A stretch of 64,000 nt of DNA from Ilyomonas limi (GCF_005233845.1 NZ_SZQL01000005.1:186001-250000); one strand, 5' to 3'. Counted from the stretch's first letter, positions 48,072-56,715 are shown. A program made the numbers and translations. The notes: a model not told the origin generated them from the letters alone.

Positions 48072-48100
48072 GTCCCTAACCCCTAAAGGGGGAATAAAGG
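48072..48100 (+). repeat. CCCCTAAAGGGG element, forward copy (rplW-rplB)
   Basis: CCCCTAAAGGGGGAATAAAG preceded by GTCCCTAA starts two bases after rplW. Its inverted partner is at 48174-48197. Confidence 0.8.
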
Positions 48101-48173
48101 CATCTAAATAGAACTTATTTCTAAATATGGTAACAGACGCCGAGAAAGTCTGATTATAAAAGCAGTTAAAAAA

Positions 48174-48197
48174 ATTCCCCTTCAGGGGATGGGGGCT
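48174..48197 (-). repeat. CCCCTAAAGGGG element, reverse copy (rplW-rplB)
   Basis: ATTCCCCTTCAGGGGATGGG followed by GGCT is the reverse form. It ends six bases before the rplB ATG at 48204, so pairing with 48072-48100 would bring the rplB start next to a stem. Confidence 0.8.
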
Positions 48198-48203
48198 TAA
48201 CAA

Positions 48204-49043
48204 ATGGCATTAAAGAAATACAAACCAATGACAGCCGGCACACGCTGGAGAATTGGAAATGCTTATGCTGAAATCACTACCAATGAGCCTGAAAAGAGTT
48301 TGCTGGAACCGCAGCATAGCACTGGTGGTCGTAATGCGCAAGGTCGTCGCTCTATGCGTTATATGGGTGGTGGAAATAAGCATCATTACCGTATTATAGA
48401 TTTCAAGCGTGATAAAAGAGGTATTGACGCGAAGGTCGTATCCATTGAATATGATCCAAACCGTACTGCATTTATAGCATTGCTGCAATACACTGATGGA
48501 GAAAAAAGATACATTATTGCTCCGCAAGGTATTCAGGTGGGCGCAACCGTAATAGCCGGCGATGCTGTAGCTCCTGAGTTGGGTAATGCATTGCAAATGA
48601 AAAACATGCCTCTGGGTACTGTAATTCACAATATTGAATTGCAGCCAGGGCAGGGCGCTAAAATGGCTCGTAGCGCAGGCTCTTCTGCCCAGTTGACCAA
48701 CAAAGAAGAAAAATACGCGGTATTGAAAATGCCAAGTGGTGAATTGCGCAAAGTGCTTATTAACTGCTATGCAACGGTAGGTGTGGTTTCTAACAGCGAC
48801 CATAACCTGGAGCAGGCTGGTAAAGCAGGTGTAAACCGCTGGAAAGGTATCCGTCCACGTAACCGTGGTGTTGCGATGAACCCCGTAGATCACCCGATGG
48901 GTGGTGGTGAAGGTAAAGCTTCCGGCGGTCACCCACGCAGCCGTACCGGTAAATATGCAAAAGGTTTAAAGACTCGCAAGCATAAAGGCAGCGATCAATT
49001 GATCATTCAGCGCAGAAATGGTAAAAAACTTACCTTAAAATAG
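48204..49043 (+). CDS. rplB: 50S ribosomal protein L2
   Basis: 279 residues, starting [20 protein letters not shown]. The conserved basic parts [20 protein letters not shown] and [20 protein letters not shown] are present. The motif that is VDHPHGGGEG in E. coli is [10 protein letters not shown] here, so the histidine once proposed to aid peptidyl transfer is Met; I believe this is usual in Bacteroidetes. L2 joins the subunits and supports the peptidyl transferase centre. Confidence 0.98.
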   Translation: MALKKYKPMTAGTRWRIGNAYAEITTNEPEKSLLEPQHSTGGRNAQGRRSMRYMGGGNKHHYRIIDFKRDKRGIDAKVVSIEYDPNRTAFIALLQYTDGEKRYIIAPQGIQVGATVIAGDAVAPELGNALQMKNMPLGTVIHNIELQPGQGAKMARSAGSSAQLTNKEEKYAVLKMPSGELRKVLINCYATVGVVSNSDHNLEQAGKAGVNRWKGIRPRNRGVAMNPVDHPMGGGEGKASGGHPRSRTGKYAKGLKTRKHKGSDQLIIQRRNGKKLTLK

Positions 49044-49085
49044 TATTTACCATCTAATTTCTAAATTTCAAATTAACTCATTACT

Positions 49086-49355
49086 ATGGGTCGTTCGATA
49101 AAAAAAGGTCCTTATGTAGATGTAAACCTCGAAACAAAGGTGCTCAACATCAACGAAGGAAAAAATAAGAAAAGCGTTATTAAAACATGGAGCCGCCGCT
49201 CTACCATCACGCCGGATTTCGTAGGTCACACTTTTGCTGTGCACAATGGCAACAAGTTTATCCCGGTGTATGTTACCGAGTTCATGGTAGGTCATAAATT
49301 AGGTGAGTTTGCCCCTACACGCAACTTCAGAGGACACGCTGGTTCTAAAAAATAA
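49086..49355 (+). CDS. rpsS: 30S ribosomal protein S19
   Basis: 89 residues, starting [20 protein letters not shown] and ending [16 protein letters not shown]. It binds 16S rRNA in the 30S head with S13 and contacts the A-site tRNA region. It is followed by a 72-base spacer filled with a repetitive inverted sequence. Confidence 0.97.
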   Translation: MGRSIKKGPYVDVNLETKVLNINEGKNKKSVIKTWSRRSTITPDFVGHTFAVHNGNKFIPVYVTEFMVGHKLGEFAPTRNFRGHAGSKK

Positions 49356-49358
49356 ATT

Positions 49359-49420
49359 GTTTAACGTTTAAGGTTTAAAGTTGAAAAGTAACATTAAACA
49401 TTAAACATCAAACTTGAAAC
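49359..49420. repeat. AT-rich imperfect inverted repeat (rpsS-rplV)
   Basis: The left arm 49359-49389 is built of GTTTAA-like units and the right arm 49390-49420 of ATTAAACATTAAACATCAAA-like units, the inverse of the left. It fills nearly the whole spacer before the rplV ATG at 49428. Confidence 0.6.
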
Positions 49421-49427
49421 AAATAAA

Positions 49428-49784
49428 ATGGAAGCTGTTGCTAAATTAAATAATTATCCTACGGGTCCCCGGAAGATGCGTTTGCTCGCCGATTTGATTC
49501 GTGGTATGCAGGTAGAAAAAGCATTAGCGATACTGGAACATCATCCGCAACACAATGCTGTTCCGCTGGCTAAATTGCTTAAAAGTGCTATTAACAACTG
49601 GGAACAAAAGAACGAAGGCGGCAATGCTGCTGATGCAAACCTGGTAGTAAAAACCATTTTTGTTGATGGTGGACGTGTTTTGAAGCGGATGCGCCCGGCA
49701 CCACAAGGTCGCGGGTATCGCGTTCGCAAGCGCAGCAATCATGTAACAATCATCGTTGATGCCCCAACCCCTAAAGGGGAGTAA
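49428..49784 (+). CDS. rplV: 50S ribosomal protein L22
   Basis: 118 residues, starting [20 protein letters not shown]. The tunnel hairpin region [20 protein letters not shown] is typical. The last residues, DAPTPKGE, and the stop codon are encoded by a dispersed CCCCTAAAGGGG element, so the natural C-terminus of this protein has been set by the repeat. L22 lines the exit tunnel opposite L4. Confidence 0.97.
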   Translation: MEAVAKLNNYPTGPRKMRLLADLIRGMQVEKALAILEHHPQHNAVPLAKLLKSAINNWEQKNEGGNAADANLVVKTIFVDGGRVLKRMRPAPQGRGYRVRKRSNHVTIIVDAPTPKGE

Positions 49785-49790
49785 GAAAGG
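49761..49790 (+). repeat. CCCCTAAAGGGG element overlapping the rplV stop
   Basis: CCCCTAAAGGGGAGTAAGAA, preceded by GCCCCAA, spans the last codons and TAA (49782-49784) of rplV. Its inverted partner is at 49851-49875. Confidence 0.85.
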
Positions 49791-49850
49791 GCAATCCGAA
49801 CTGAAAAGATTGAACAACTTAAATTGACAAAATAAAAATCGCAGCTTCCA

Positions 49851-49875
49851 AACTCCCCTTTAGGAGATGGGGCTC
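49851..49875 (-). repeat. CCCCTAAAGGGG element, reverse copy (rplV-rpsC)
   Basis: AACTCCCCTTTAGGAGATGG followed by GGCTC is the reverse copy. It ends 13 bases before the rpsC ATG. Confidence 0.8.
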
Positions 49876-49888
49876 TAAATAAGACAAC

Positions 49889-50719
49889 ATGGGTCAAAAA
49901 GCAAATCCTATTGGTAACCGGTTAGGCATCATCAGAGGATGGGAAAGCAACTGGTACGGCGGTAAAAACGACTATGCCGGCAAACTCATTGAAGATAACA
50001 AGATCCGGACTTACCTCAATGCCCGTATCAACAAAGGCGGTATCTCCCGTATAGTGATTGAACGCACTTTGGGCAAGCTGATTGTTACCATTCATACTTC
50101 TAAGCCGGGTATCATCATTGGTAAAGGCGGTGGAGAAGTTGACCGTATTAAAGAAGAACTGAAAAAACTCACCGGAAAAGACGATGTTCAGATTAACATT
50201 CTGGAGATCCGTCGTCCGGAACTGGATGCCAACATCGTTGCCGATACAATTGCACGCCAGATTGAAAACCGCATCAACTTTAAACGTGCTACCAAAATGG
50301 CAGTAGCTTCTACGCTCCGCATGGGTGCAGAAGGTATTAAAGTAAAACTGAGCGGTCGCCTGGGTGGTGCTGAAATTGCCCGCAGCGAAGAATTCAAGCA
50401 GGGACGTGTGCCTTTGCATACTTTACGCATGGATATAGATTATGCCAACGTGTACGCTCAAACCGTGTATGGTAAAATAGGCATTAAAGTATGGATTTGT
50501 AAGGGTGAAGTTTTAGGTAAGCGCGACCTCAATCCAAACTTCATCGGCGGTAAAGATGTAAGTGGCGATAGAAGAGATGACAGGAGAGATGGTGGCGATC
50601 ATCGCGATCACCGTGGAGACAGAAGAGATGACCGTCGTGGCGGTGGAGATAGAAGAGACGACCGCAGAGGTGGTGGTGGAAATGACCGCAGAGGTGGCGG
50701 TGGTGGTCCAAGAAGATAA
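49889..50719 (+). CDS. rpsC: 30S ribosomal protein S3 with Arg/Asp/Gly-rich tail
   Basis: 276 residues. The first 220 are ordinary S3: [20 protein letters not shown], the KH motif [20 protein letters not shown] and the C-terminal domain [20 protein letters not shown]. From about residue 225 a tail of some 50 residues follows, made of DRRDD and RRGGG-like repeats ending GGGGGPRR. E. coli S3 is 233 residues, so the tail is an extension. S3 lies at the mRNA entry channel, so a charged flexible tail there could touch mRNA; that is an inference. Confidence 0.97.
   Translation: MGQKANPIGNRLGIIRGWESNWYGGKNDYAGKLIEDNKIRTYLNARINKGGISRIVIERTLGKLIVTIHTSKPGIIIGKGGGEVDRIKEELKKLTGKDDVQINILEIRRPELDANIVADTIARQIENRINFKRATKMAVASTLRMGAEGIKVKLSGRLGGAEIARSEEFKQGRVPLHTLRMDIDYANVYAQTVYGKIGIKVWICKGEVLGKRDLNPNFIGGKDVSGDRRDDRRDGGDHRDHRGDRRDDRRGGGDRRDDRRGGGGNDRRGGGGGPRR
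50567..50716 (+). repeat. low-complexity RDD/RGG-coding stretch of rpsC
   Basis: The DNA is a degenerate tandem array of AGAAGAGATGAC-like and CGTGGCGGTGG-like units. It encodes the S3 tail and could change in length by slippage. Confidence 0.7.
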
Positions 50720-50720
50720 A

Positions 50721-50802
50721 TTAGTTTCCGGTTATCTGTTTCAGGATGCCGGTGAATATAAAATTAATAACCGGAATCGGGCAACCGGCAACCGGTAACT
50801 AA
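50721..50802. repeat. CCGG-rich imperfect inverted repeat (rpsC-rplP)
   Basis: TTAGTTTCCGG (50721-50731) is nearly the inverse of CCGGTAACTAA (50792-50802), and TTCCGGTTAT (50726-50735) exactly the inverse of 50767-50776. The element fills the 95-base spacer before rplP. Confidence 0.6.
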
Positions 50803-50814
50803 AACAGTTTTGAA

Positions 50815-51234
50815 ATGTTACAGCCGAAAAGAAGTAAACATAGAAAAGCACAAAAAGGTCGCATCCGCAATGTGGCTAAAAGAGGCACCAGCATTGCTTT
50901 TGGTTCATATGCACTGAAGTCTGAGGAGCCAATCTGGTTGAACAACCGCCAGATTGAAGCAGCCCGCCAGGCGATGACCCGTGCCATGAAGCGTGAAGGT
51001 AATGTATGGATTCGAATATTCCCTGATAAGCCCATCACCCGCAAGCCATTGGAAGTGCGTATGGGTAAAGGTAAAGGTAACCCTGAGTTTTGGGCCGCTG
51101 TAGTAGAACCAGGTCGTATCATTTTTGAATGTGATGGCGTACCTGAGCAAGTAGCAAAAGACGCTATGGAACTGGCAGCACAAAAGTTACCGATTAAAAC
51201 AAGATTTGTTGTAAGAAGAGATCTTCAGGCATAA
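50815..51234 (+). CDS. rplP: 50S ribosomal protein L16
   Basis: 139 residues, starting [20 protein letters not shown]. It contains [20 protein letters not shown] and [18 protein letters not shown], both typical. L16 lies near the A site and the central protuberance, binds late in 50S assembly, and carries the arginine that is hydroxylated by YcfD in some bacteria. Confidence 0.97.
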   Translation: MLQPKRSKHRKAQKGRIRNVAKRGTSIAFGSYALKSEEPIWLNNRQIEAARQAMTRAMKREGNVWIRIFPDKPITRKPLEVRMGKGKGNPEFWAAVVEPGRIIFECDGVPEQVAKDAMELAAQKLPIKTRFVVRRDLQA

Positions 51235-51272
51235 TACCTGGTTTAATTACCAATTATTAAAAGAATAATACA

Positions 51273-51497
51273 ATGGCTAATAAAAAATACGAATTCAACA
51301 AAAGCCTGAAAGATTTTAACGAGGCAGATTTGCAGGCTCGTGTAAACGAAGATACTGTTCGCCTTAAAAAACTGGAATTTGCTCATGCAATTTCTCCATT
51401 GGAAAACCCAATGAGCATCCGCAATCTTCGCAAGGATATTGCAAGGGTAAAAACGGAGTTGAAGAAAAGAAAATTACAAAGCGCTTCAAACGCTTAA
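51273..51497 (+). CDS. rpmC: 50S ribosomal protein L29
   Basis: 74 residues of helical hairpin type, with LKKLEFAHAISPLENPMSIR and the final basic helix RKDIARVKTELKKRKLQ. It lies by the tunnel exit next to L23. It is slightly longer than the usual 60-70 residues because of the N-terminal KKYEFNKSLKDFNE. Confidence 0.95.
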   Translation: MANKKYEFNKSLKDFNEADLQARVNEDTVRLKKLEFAHAISPLENPMSIRNLRKDIARVKTELKKRKLQSASNA

Positions 51498-51535
51498 TTA
51501 TAAGAAGCCGGTAATCCGGTACAAAAGTTAATACA

Positions 51536-51796
51536 ATGGCTGTAGAAAGAAATTTGCGAAAAACAAGAATAGGTACTGTAAGCAGCACCAAAATGGAAAA
51601 GACCATTACGGTTGCTGTGGAAAGAAAAGTAAAGCATCCTATTTATGGTAAATTCCTGAACAAAACCACCAAGTTTCACGCTCATGACGAAAAGAATGAG
51701 TGTACTGTGGGTGATGTGGTAAGAATCATGGAAACCCGTCCCCTCAGCAAAACAAAACGCTGGAGACTGGTGGAAGTAATTGAAAAAGCAAAGTAG
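51536..51796 (+). CDS. rpsQ: 30S ribosomal protein S17
   Basis: 86 residues, starting [20 protein letters not shown]. The OB-fold segments [20 protein letters not shown] and [20 protein letters not shown] are clear. It is a primary 16S rRNA binder in the body of the 30S subunit. A 111-base spacer with short direct repeats follows. Confidence 0.97.
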   Translation: MAVERNLRKTRIGTVSSTKMEKTITVAVERKVKHPIYGKFLNKTTKFHAHDEKNECTVGDVVRIMETRPLSKTKRWRLVEVIEKAK

Positions 51797-51803
51797 TAAA
51801 AAA

Positions 51804-51886
51804 CTACGAGCTACGAGCCCTGAGCTACGAGCCGTACTGTAGAAAATATATAGTTATTAATTGCTAAAGGCTTGCAGCTTGCAGCT
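51804..51886. repeat. short direct repeats (rpsQ-rplN)
   Basis: GAGCTACGAGCC occurs at 51808-51819 and 51822-51833, with a third CTACGAG at 51804-51810. GCTTGCAGCTTGCAGCT follows at 51870-51886. A related GCTTGCAGCTT occurs at 38372-38382. This looks like another small dispersed repeat type. Confidence 0.55.
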
Positions 51887-51907
51887 AATAGCTCAAAGCT
51901 TATACAA

Positions 51908-52276
51908 ATGATTCAGCAAGAAAGCAGGTTAAATGTAGCTGACAACAGCGGTGCCAAAGAAGTGCTTTGCATCCGGGTGTTAGGCAATTCCGGTCAGGAC
52001 TATGCTAAAATAGGAGACAAGATTGTAGTAACCGTAAAGGACGCTTTGCCTGCTGGCGGTGTAAAAAAAGGTACGGTTTCTAAAGCAGTAATTGTACGTA
52101 CTACCAACAAGCTTCGTCGTAAGGACGGATCTTACATCCGCTTTGATGATAATGCTGTGGTATTGTTAAATAATGCCGATGAGCCTCGTGGAACCCGCAT
52201 TTTTGGACCTGTAGCCAGGGAATTGCGCGATAAAGGTTACATGAAGATTATTTCACTGGCACCAGAAGTATTATAA
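51908..52276 (+). CDS. rplN: 50S ribosomal protein L14
   Basis: 122 residues from ATG 51908 ([20 protein letters not shown]); the upstream in-frame extension lies in a repeat and is rejected. It ends [24 protein letters not shown], as expected for L14. The protein contacts 16S rRNA in an intersubunit bridge and is a target of the silencing factor RsfS. Confidence 0.97.
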   Translation: MIQQESRLNVADNSGAKEVLCIRVLGNSGQDYAKIGDKIVVTVKDALPAGGVKKGTVSKAVIVRTTNKLRRKDGSYIRFDDNAVVLLNNADEPRGTRIFGPVARELRDKGYMKIISLAPEVL

Positions 52277-52358
52277 TACGTATCTTTGCCGCCCTTTTGA
52301 AAAGCGGTAAGGTGTTGAATAACAAATAAAAAGGTTGACTCCTTTAAATAAAGCAACA

Positions 52359-52697
52359 ATGAGCAACAGATTTAAACCTAAATACAATATTAAACGCGGC
52401 GACTCTGTAGTAGTAATTGCAGGGGACGATAAGGATTTAAAGAAACCGCGTCAGGTGCTGGAAGTTATCATAGACAAAGGTCGCGTGGTAGTGGAAGGTG
52501 TAAATATTGTAACAAAACATACCAAACCTTCCGCACAAAATACAAAGGGCGGCATCATTAAGAAAGAAGCTCCAATCGCTATCAGCAATGTAATGTTGTG
52601 GGATGCTAAAGCTGGTGCTCCTTCAAAAATCAAACGCAGCAGAGAAGGTGGTAAATTAGTTCGCATATTTAAAAAATCAGGGGAGGCAGTTAAATAA
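52359..52697 (+). CDS. rplX: 50S ribosomal protein L24
   Basis: 112 residues from ATG 52359 ([20 protein letters not shown]); a TTG eight codons upstream is in frame but gives a poor match. The KOW motif is [20 protein letters not shown]. It initiates 50S assembly. Its TAA overlaps the rplE ATG by one base (TAATG at 52695-52699), so the two are translationally coupled. Confidence 0.97.
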   Translation: MSNRFKPKYNIKRGDSVVVIAGDDKDLKKPRQVLEVIIDKGRVVVEGVNIVTKHTKPSAQNTKGGIIKKEAPIAISNVMLWDAKAGAPSKIKRSREGGKLVRIFKKSGEAVK

Positions 52698-53272
52698 TGA
52701 GCACTGAAAAATATACTCCGCGCCTCGCAGATAAGTACAAAAAAGAAGTTGTACCTGCATTGGTAAAAAAGTTTGGCTACAAAAGCGTAATGCAAACGCC
52801 TAAGCTGGAAAAGATTTCCATCAACAGGGGTGTAAACGGCGCTGTAGCTGACAAGAAATTAGTAGATGTTGCAGTGGATGAACTGACAAACATCACTGGT
52901 CAGAAAGCGGTTGCTACACAAAGTAAAAAAGACATTTCCAACTTTAAGTTGCGTAAAGGCATGCCTATCGGCGCACGTGTTACACTTCGTGGAGAAAAAA
53001 TGTACGAATTTCTGGACCGTTTGATTTCTGTTGCTCTGCCCCGCGTTCGCGATTTTAAAGGCATTAGCGACAAGGCATTTGATGGTCGTGGCAACTATAC
53101 TTTAGGTGTTACTGAGCAAATCATTTTTCCGGAAATTGATATTGATAAGGTGAATAAAATCACTGGTATGGATATCACGTTTGTAACTACAGCTCAAACA
53201 AACCAGGAAGCTTACGAATTGTTGAAGGAATTGGGTTTGCCTTTCAAAGGCATCAAAAAAGATAATCAATAA
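52697..53272 (+). CDS. rplE: 50S ribosomal protein L5
   Basis: 191 residues, starting [20 protein letters not shown]. It contains [33 protein letters not shown] and [20 protein letters not shown], all L5 motifs. It binds 5S rRNA in the central protuberance. It is coupled to rplX by a one-base overlap. Confidence 0.97.
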   Translation: MSTEKYTPRLADKYKKEVVPALVKKFGYKSVMQTPKLEKISINRGVNGAVADKKLVDVAVDELTNITGQKAVATQSKKDISNFKLRKGMPIGARVTLRGEKMYEFLDRLISVALPRVRDFKGISDKAFDGRGNYTLGVTEQIIFPEIDIDKVNKITGMDITFVTTAQTNQEAYELLKELGLPFKGIKKDNQ

Positions 53273-53310
53273 ATTAATTAGTACACTGTAGTACTACACA
53301 ATATAAGATT

Positions 53311-53580
53311 ATGGCAAAAGAATCGATAAAAGCCAGAGAAAGAAAACGTCAGGCATTGGTAGATCAATATGCTGCAAAACGTGCCGCTTTAAAAGAAGCT
53401 GGTGATTATGCTGCTTTAGACCAATTGCCACGCAATGCTTCACCTGTCCGGTTGCACAACCGTTGCAAGCTCACCGGCCGTCCCAGAGGTTACATACGTT
53501 ACTTCGGTTTATCGCGCAATATGTTTCGCGACATGGCATTGAATGGTAAAATTCCAGGTGTAAAGAAAGCAAGCTGGTAA
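53311..53580 (+). CDS. rpsN: 30S ribosomal protein S14 (zinc-free type)
   Basis: 89 residues. It begins [20 protein letters not shown] and ends [19 protein letters not shown] and KKASW. It has the long middle section and a single Cys in NRCKLTGRP, not the CxxC pairs of the short zinc form, so it is the zinc-independent C-minus type. A pair of repeat elements lies in the spacer after it. Confidence 0.96.
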   Translation: MAKESIKARERKRQALVDQYAAKRAALKEAGDYAALDQLPRNASPVRLHNRCKLTGRPRGYIRYFGLSRNMFRDMALNGKIPGVKKASW

Positions 53581-53587
53581 GCTCTTT

Positions 53588-53606
53588 GCCCCTAAGGGGA
53601 ATTGAA
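53588..53606 (+). repeat. CCCCTAAGGGG element, forward copy (rpsN-rpsH)
   Basis: GCCCCTAAGGGGAATTGAAG begins eight bases after the rpsN stop. It is a shortened copy of the element, with two A residues in the centre rather than three. Confidence 0.7.
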
Positions 53607-53648
53607 GCAAATAACATTAAACTTAATAATTTAAATAAAAACTTTTCG

Positions 53649-53670
53649 CTCCCTTTAGGGAGATGGAGGG
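53649..53670 (-). repeat. CCCTAAAGGG element, reverse copy (rpsN-rpsH)
   Basis: CTCCCTTTAGGGAGATGGAG is the reverse copy. It ends nine bases before the rpsH ATG. Confidence 0.7.
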
Positions 53671-53679
53671 CACAAAATA

Positions 53680-54078
53680 ATGGTAACTGATCCTATAGCA
53701 GATTTCCTCACGAGAGTTAGAAATGCGCAGTTAGCCGGTCACAGGATTGTTGAAATTCCCGCGTCTAATTTGAAAAAACGTATCACTGAAATTCTTTACG
53801 AACAGGGATACATTTTAAAATACAAGTTCGAAGATGATGCGAAGCAAGGCTTGATAAAAATTGCCTTGAAATACGATCCCACTACAAAACAACCAGCTAT
53901 CCGTTCATTGGAAAGAATCAGCCGTCCGGGGTTGCGTCAATACGCTAAGCCAGCCGATTTCCGTCGTGTAATCAATGGTTTGGGTATTGCTATCCTTAGC
54001 ACGTCTAAAGGGGTTATGACCGATAAGCAAGCGAAGTCGCAGAATGTTGGCGGCGAAGTGCTTTGCTATATTGCATAA
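53680..54078 (+). CDS. rpsH: 30S ribosomal protein S8
   Basis: 132 residues, starting MVTDPIADFLTRVRNAQLAG and ending KSQNVGGEVLCYIA. The C-terminal motif ISTSKGVMT appears here as LSTSKGVMTDKQAKSQ. S8 is a primary 16S rRNA binder; in E. coli it represses the spc operon by binding mRNA near rplE, which is not tested here. A 141-base spacer to rplF shows no element that I can name. Confidence 0.97.
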   Translation: MVTDPIADFLTRVRNAQLAGHRIVEIPASNLKKRITEILYEQGYILKYKFEDDAKQGLIKIALKYDPTTKQPAIRSLERISRPGLRQYAKPADFRRVINGLGIAILSTSKGVMTDKQAKSQNVGGEVLCYIA

Positions 54079-54219
54079 AGATTTGCCTGTAAGGCATCCG
54101 GCTATTCAAACGATAGTAGCAGGATTATAATGGATGAATGACAATTAAGTTTTCTATACGGTAACTGAACACATTCTTTCAATATCGTTTAACAGTAATA
54201 AAAATCTAAAAAAGTAATT

Positions 54220-54774
54220 ATGTCACGTATAGGAAAAAAGCCAGTTACCCTACCGAAAGGCGTAACAGTTACGGTTGGGAAGGATAACGTGGTAACGGTA
54301 AAAGGACCTAAAGGCGAACTGAAACAAGCTATCGACAGGGATATTACCGTGGAAGTAAATGGTGACGAAATTAACATCACCCGTTCTACCGACCAGATTC
54401 GCCATCGCGCTATGCACGGTTTATACCGTTCTTTATTAGCTAATCTGGTAAAAGGCGTAACTGACGGCTACAAAAAAGATTTAGAATTAGTGGGTGTAGG
54501 TTACAAAGCAGCAAATACCGGCAACTTGTTAGACCTTTCTTTAGGTTATTCGCACAATATTGTTTTTGAAATACCTAAAGAATTGAAAGTTTCAACAGAA
54601 ACTTTGAAAGGCCAGAATCCTAAAGTATTTCTGGAAGGAATAGACAAACAATTGTTAGGTCAGGTAGCTGCTAAATTAAGAAGTCTCCGTAAGCCAGAGC
54701 CTTACAAAGGTAAAGGCGTTAAATACACAGACGAAGTGGTTCGCCGTAAAGCTGGTAAAGCTGCCGGTAAATAA
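54220..54774 (+). CDS. rplF: 50S ribosomal protein L6
   Basis: 184 residues, starting MSRIGKKPVTLPKGVTVTVG. It has the two L6 repeats and the final signature KPEPYKGKGVKYTDEVVRRK. It sits near the sarcin-ricin loop and the GTPase centre. Confidence 0.97.
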   Translation: MSRIGKKPVTLPKGVTVTVGKDNVVTVKGPKGELKQAIDRDITVEVNGDEINITRSTDQIRHRAMHGLYRSLLANLVKGVTDGYKKDLELVGVGYKAANTGNLLDLSLGYSHNIVFEIPKELKVSTETLKGQNPKVFLEGIDKQLLGQVAAKLRSLRKPEPYKGKGVKYTDEVVRRKAGKAAGK

Positions 54775-54873
54775 GCTTAATTACACAATAATGAGGCTTT
54801 CGGGCTTATTGTTTTATTTAAAAGATAATCGTTCACCTTTTCCTGGCAGTATCAGGAAAGCATACATACAATA

Positions 54874-55227
54874 ATGAACACAAAAGGTATAAGAAGAGAG
54901 AAAATACATTACCGCATTCGTAAAAAGATTAGTGGTACTGGTCAAAAGCCACGTCTTTCTGTATTTCGCAGCAACACGGCTGTTTACCTGCAATTGATTG
55001 ATGACGAAAGTGGTAAAACAATTACAGCTGCCTCTACAAAAGATAAAGATGTTGCAGCACAGGCTGGTACAAAGTCGGAAAAAGCTAAGCAGGCTGGTGC
55101 TGCTATTGCACGCAAAGCGGCAGAATTAGGTGTAACTGCAGCCGTGTTTGACAGAGGTGGATACTTGTATCATGGTCGCGTAAAAGCAGCCGCAGAAGGT
55201 GCAAGAGAAGGCGGACTGCAGTTTTAA
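54874..55227 (+). CDS. rplR: 50S ribosomal protein L18
   Basis: 117 residues, starting MNTKGIRREKIHYRIRKKIS. It contains KPRLSVFRSNTAVYLQLIDD and FDRGGYLYHGRVKAAAEGAR. It binds 5S rRNA with L5. A weak hairpin (ACAATAA/TTATTGT, 54785-54812, with a T run after) lies before the gene. Confidence 0.97.
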   Translation: MNTKGIRREKIHYRIRKKISGTGQKPRLSVFRSNTAVYLQLIDDESGKTITAASTKDKDVAAQAGTKSEKAKQAGAAIARKAAELGVTAAVFDRGGYLYHGRVKAAAEGAREGGLQF

Positions 55228-55281
55228 ACTGCTGACTTTTTCGGTATATACATTATAACTCATTTATTATAACTCGGTAAG

Positions 55282-55803
55282 ATGTCAAAAGTAATTTCAA
55301 ATAAAGTAAAAGCCGGCGGCGATGTAGAGCTGAAAGAAAAAGTAGTAGCCATAAACCGCGTGGTAAAAACCACAAAAGGTGGTCGTACTTTCTCTTTTTC
55401 TGCTCTTGTTGTTGTAGGCAACGAAAACGGCGTAGTTGGTCAGGGTTTGGGCAAAGCCAAAGAAGTACAGGAAGCTATTACCAAGGGTATTGAAGATGCC
55501 AAAAAGAACCTGATAAAAGTGCCGATAATGCATGGCACCATTCCACACGACCAATTAGGCAAAGAAGGTGCTGCTAAAGTATTAATAAAACCAGCGGCTC
55601 ATGGTACTGGTGTGATTGCCGGTGGTAGTATGCGTGCGGTACTGGAAAGTGCTGGTATCACAGACGTATTGGCAAAAAGCCTTGGTTCCGCCAATCCGCA
55701 CAATGTGGTAAAGGCTACATTGAAAGCATTAACTATGTTGCGCGAACCAGTAGAAGTGGCTAAAAATCGCAACATCCAGTTGAAAAAAGTATTCAACGGA
55801 TAA
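55282..55803 (+). CDS. rpsE: 30S ribosomal protein S5
   Basis: 173 residues. The double-stranded-RNA-binding-like half includes [20 protein letters not shown] and [20 protein letters not shown]; the second half has [20 protein letters not shown]5 affects decoding accuracy and helps unwind mRNA with S3 and S4. Confidence 0.97.
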   Translation: MSKVISNKVKAGGDVELKEKVVAINRVVKTTKGGRTFSFSALVVVGNENGVVGQGLGKAKEVQEAITKGIEDAKKNLIKVPIMHGTIPHDQLGKEGAAKVLIKPAAHGTGVIAGGSMRAVLESAGITDVLAKSLGSANPHNVVKATLKALTMLREPVEVAKNRNIQLKKVFNG

Positions 55804-55806
55804 ATA

Positions 55807-55826
55807 GTCCCCTTTAAGGGAGTGAA
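55807..55826. repeat. CCCCTTTAAGGGAGT element (rpsE-rpmD)
   Basis: GTCCCCTTTAAGGGAGTGAA, four bases after the rpsE stop, is a single near-palindromic copy of the same element type. No inverted partner was found in this 71-base spacer. Confidence 0.6.
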
Positions 55827-55874
55827 AACAAATCATTACATCATTTACAATATTCCTGTAAAGGATTTTAGGCT

Positions 55875-56057
55875 ATGACAAAAATTAAAATTACACAGGT
55901 AAAAAGCGGTATAGATAGGCCAGAGCGTCAAAAGAAAACGCTAAAGGCATTAGGTCTTACCAAATTGCATGCTACCAAAGAAGTAGAAGCTACACCGCAG
56001 GTACTTGGCATGGTGGGAAAAGTGAGCCACCTGATAAAAATTGAGGAAGTATTATAA
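55875..56057 (+). CDS. rpmD: 50S ribosomal protein L30
   Basis: 60 residues, the usual length, starting MTKIKITQVKSGIDRPERQK and ending GMVGKVSHLIKIEEVL. A small 50S protein that is absent from some bacterial lineages but kept here in the canonical place between rpsE and rplO. Confidence 0.96.
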   Translation: MTKIKITQVKSGIDRPERQKKTLKALGLTKLHATKEVEATPQVLGMVGKVSHLIKIEEVL

Positions 56058-56166
56058 GTTAATAAGATAGATTTGCAACCTGTTATAATAAAGCAAATCA
56101 TACATCGTAAATTGTACATAATATTGCGAGGGGCGATTCCCCGTTAAGTCAAAATCAAATTAAATA

Positions 56167-56616
56167 ATGAAACTGCACACATTAAAACCTGCAGAAGGTG
56201 CTACACACAAAGAAAAACGTTTAGGCCGCGGTGAAGCAAGTGGTAAAGGTGGTACTTCCACAAAAGGTAATAAAGGTGGACAAAGCCGTGCCGGTTACCA
56301 GCGGAAAAATGCACACGAAGGCGGTCAGATGCCCATTCAACGCCGCTTGCCAAAACGTGGCTTTAAAAATAACAACCGTATAGAATATAAAGTATTCAAC
56401 CTTGGTCAAATTGAAGCGTTGAATGAAAAATACGCCTTCAACGAGTTTAGTCTTGAAAACCTGTATGTCAACGGATTGATTGGTAAAACAGACAAGGTAA
56501 AAATATTGGGAGATGGAGAATTAAAAACCGGTCTTGCCTTTAAAGTAAATGCGGTAAGTGCTAAGGCAAAAGAAGCTATAGAAGCAGCCGGTGGAAGTGT
56601 TGAGATTTTAAAATAA
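56167..56616 (+). CDS. rplO: 50S ribosomal protein L15
   Basis: 149 residues, starting MKLHTLKPAEGATHKEKRLG. The glycine- and lysine-rich arm GRGEASGKGGTSTKGNKGGQ threads into 23S rRNA. The globular half ends SAKAKEAIEAAGGSVEILK. It is followed by two hairpins before secY. Confidence 0.97.
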   Translation: MKLHTLKPAEGATHKEKRLGRGEASGKGGTSTKGNKGGQSRAGYQRKNAHEGGQMPIQRRLPKRGFKNNNRIEYKVFNLGQIEALNEKYAFNEFSLENLYVNGLIGKTDKVKILGDGELKTGLAFKVNAVSAKAKEAIEAAGGSVEILK

Positions 56617-56636
56617 TTTTTCCGATATTTGTGTAA

Positions 56637-56683
56637 CCTGCCTGCCGGCAGACAGGCGCATCCATTTTAGCGATGCGTTTTTG
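56637..56683 (+). terminator. tandem hairpins between rplO and secY
   Basis: CCTGCCTGCC/GGCAGACAGG (56637-56656) is a near-perfect palindrome. It is followed at once by CGCATC/GATGCG (56657-56662 and 56672-56677) with a TTTTT tail. The second could act as an attenuator that lowers secY expression relative to the ribosomal genes; the first resembles a dispersed repeat. Confidence 0.6.
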
Positions 56684-56715
56684 CTTAAAGATATTCACCT
56701 TACAATCCACGATTA

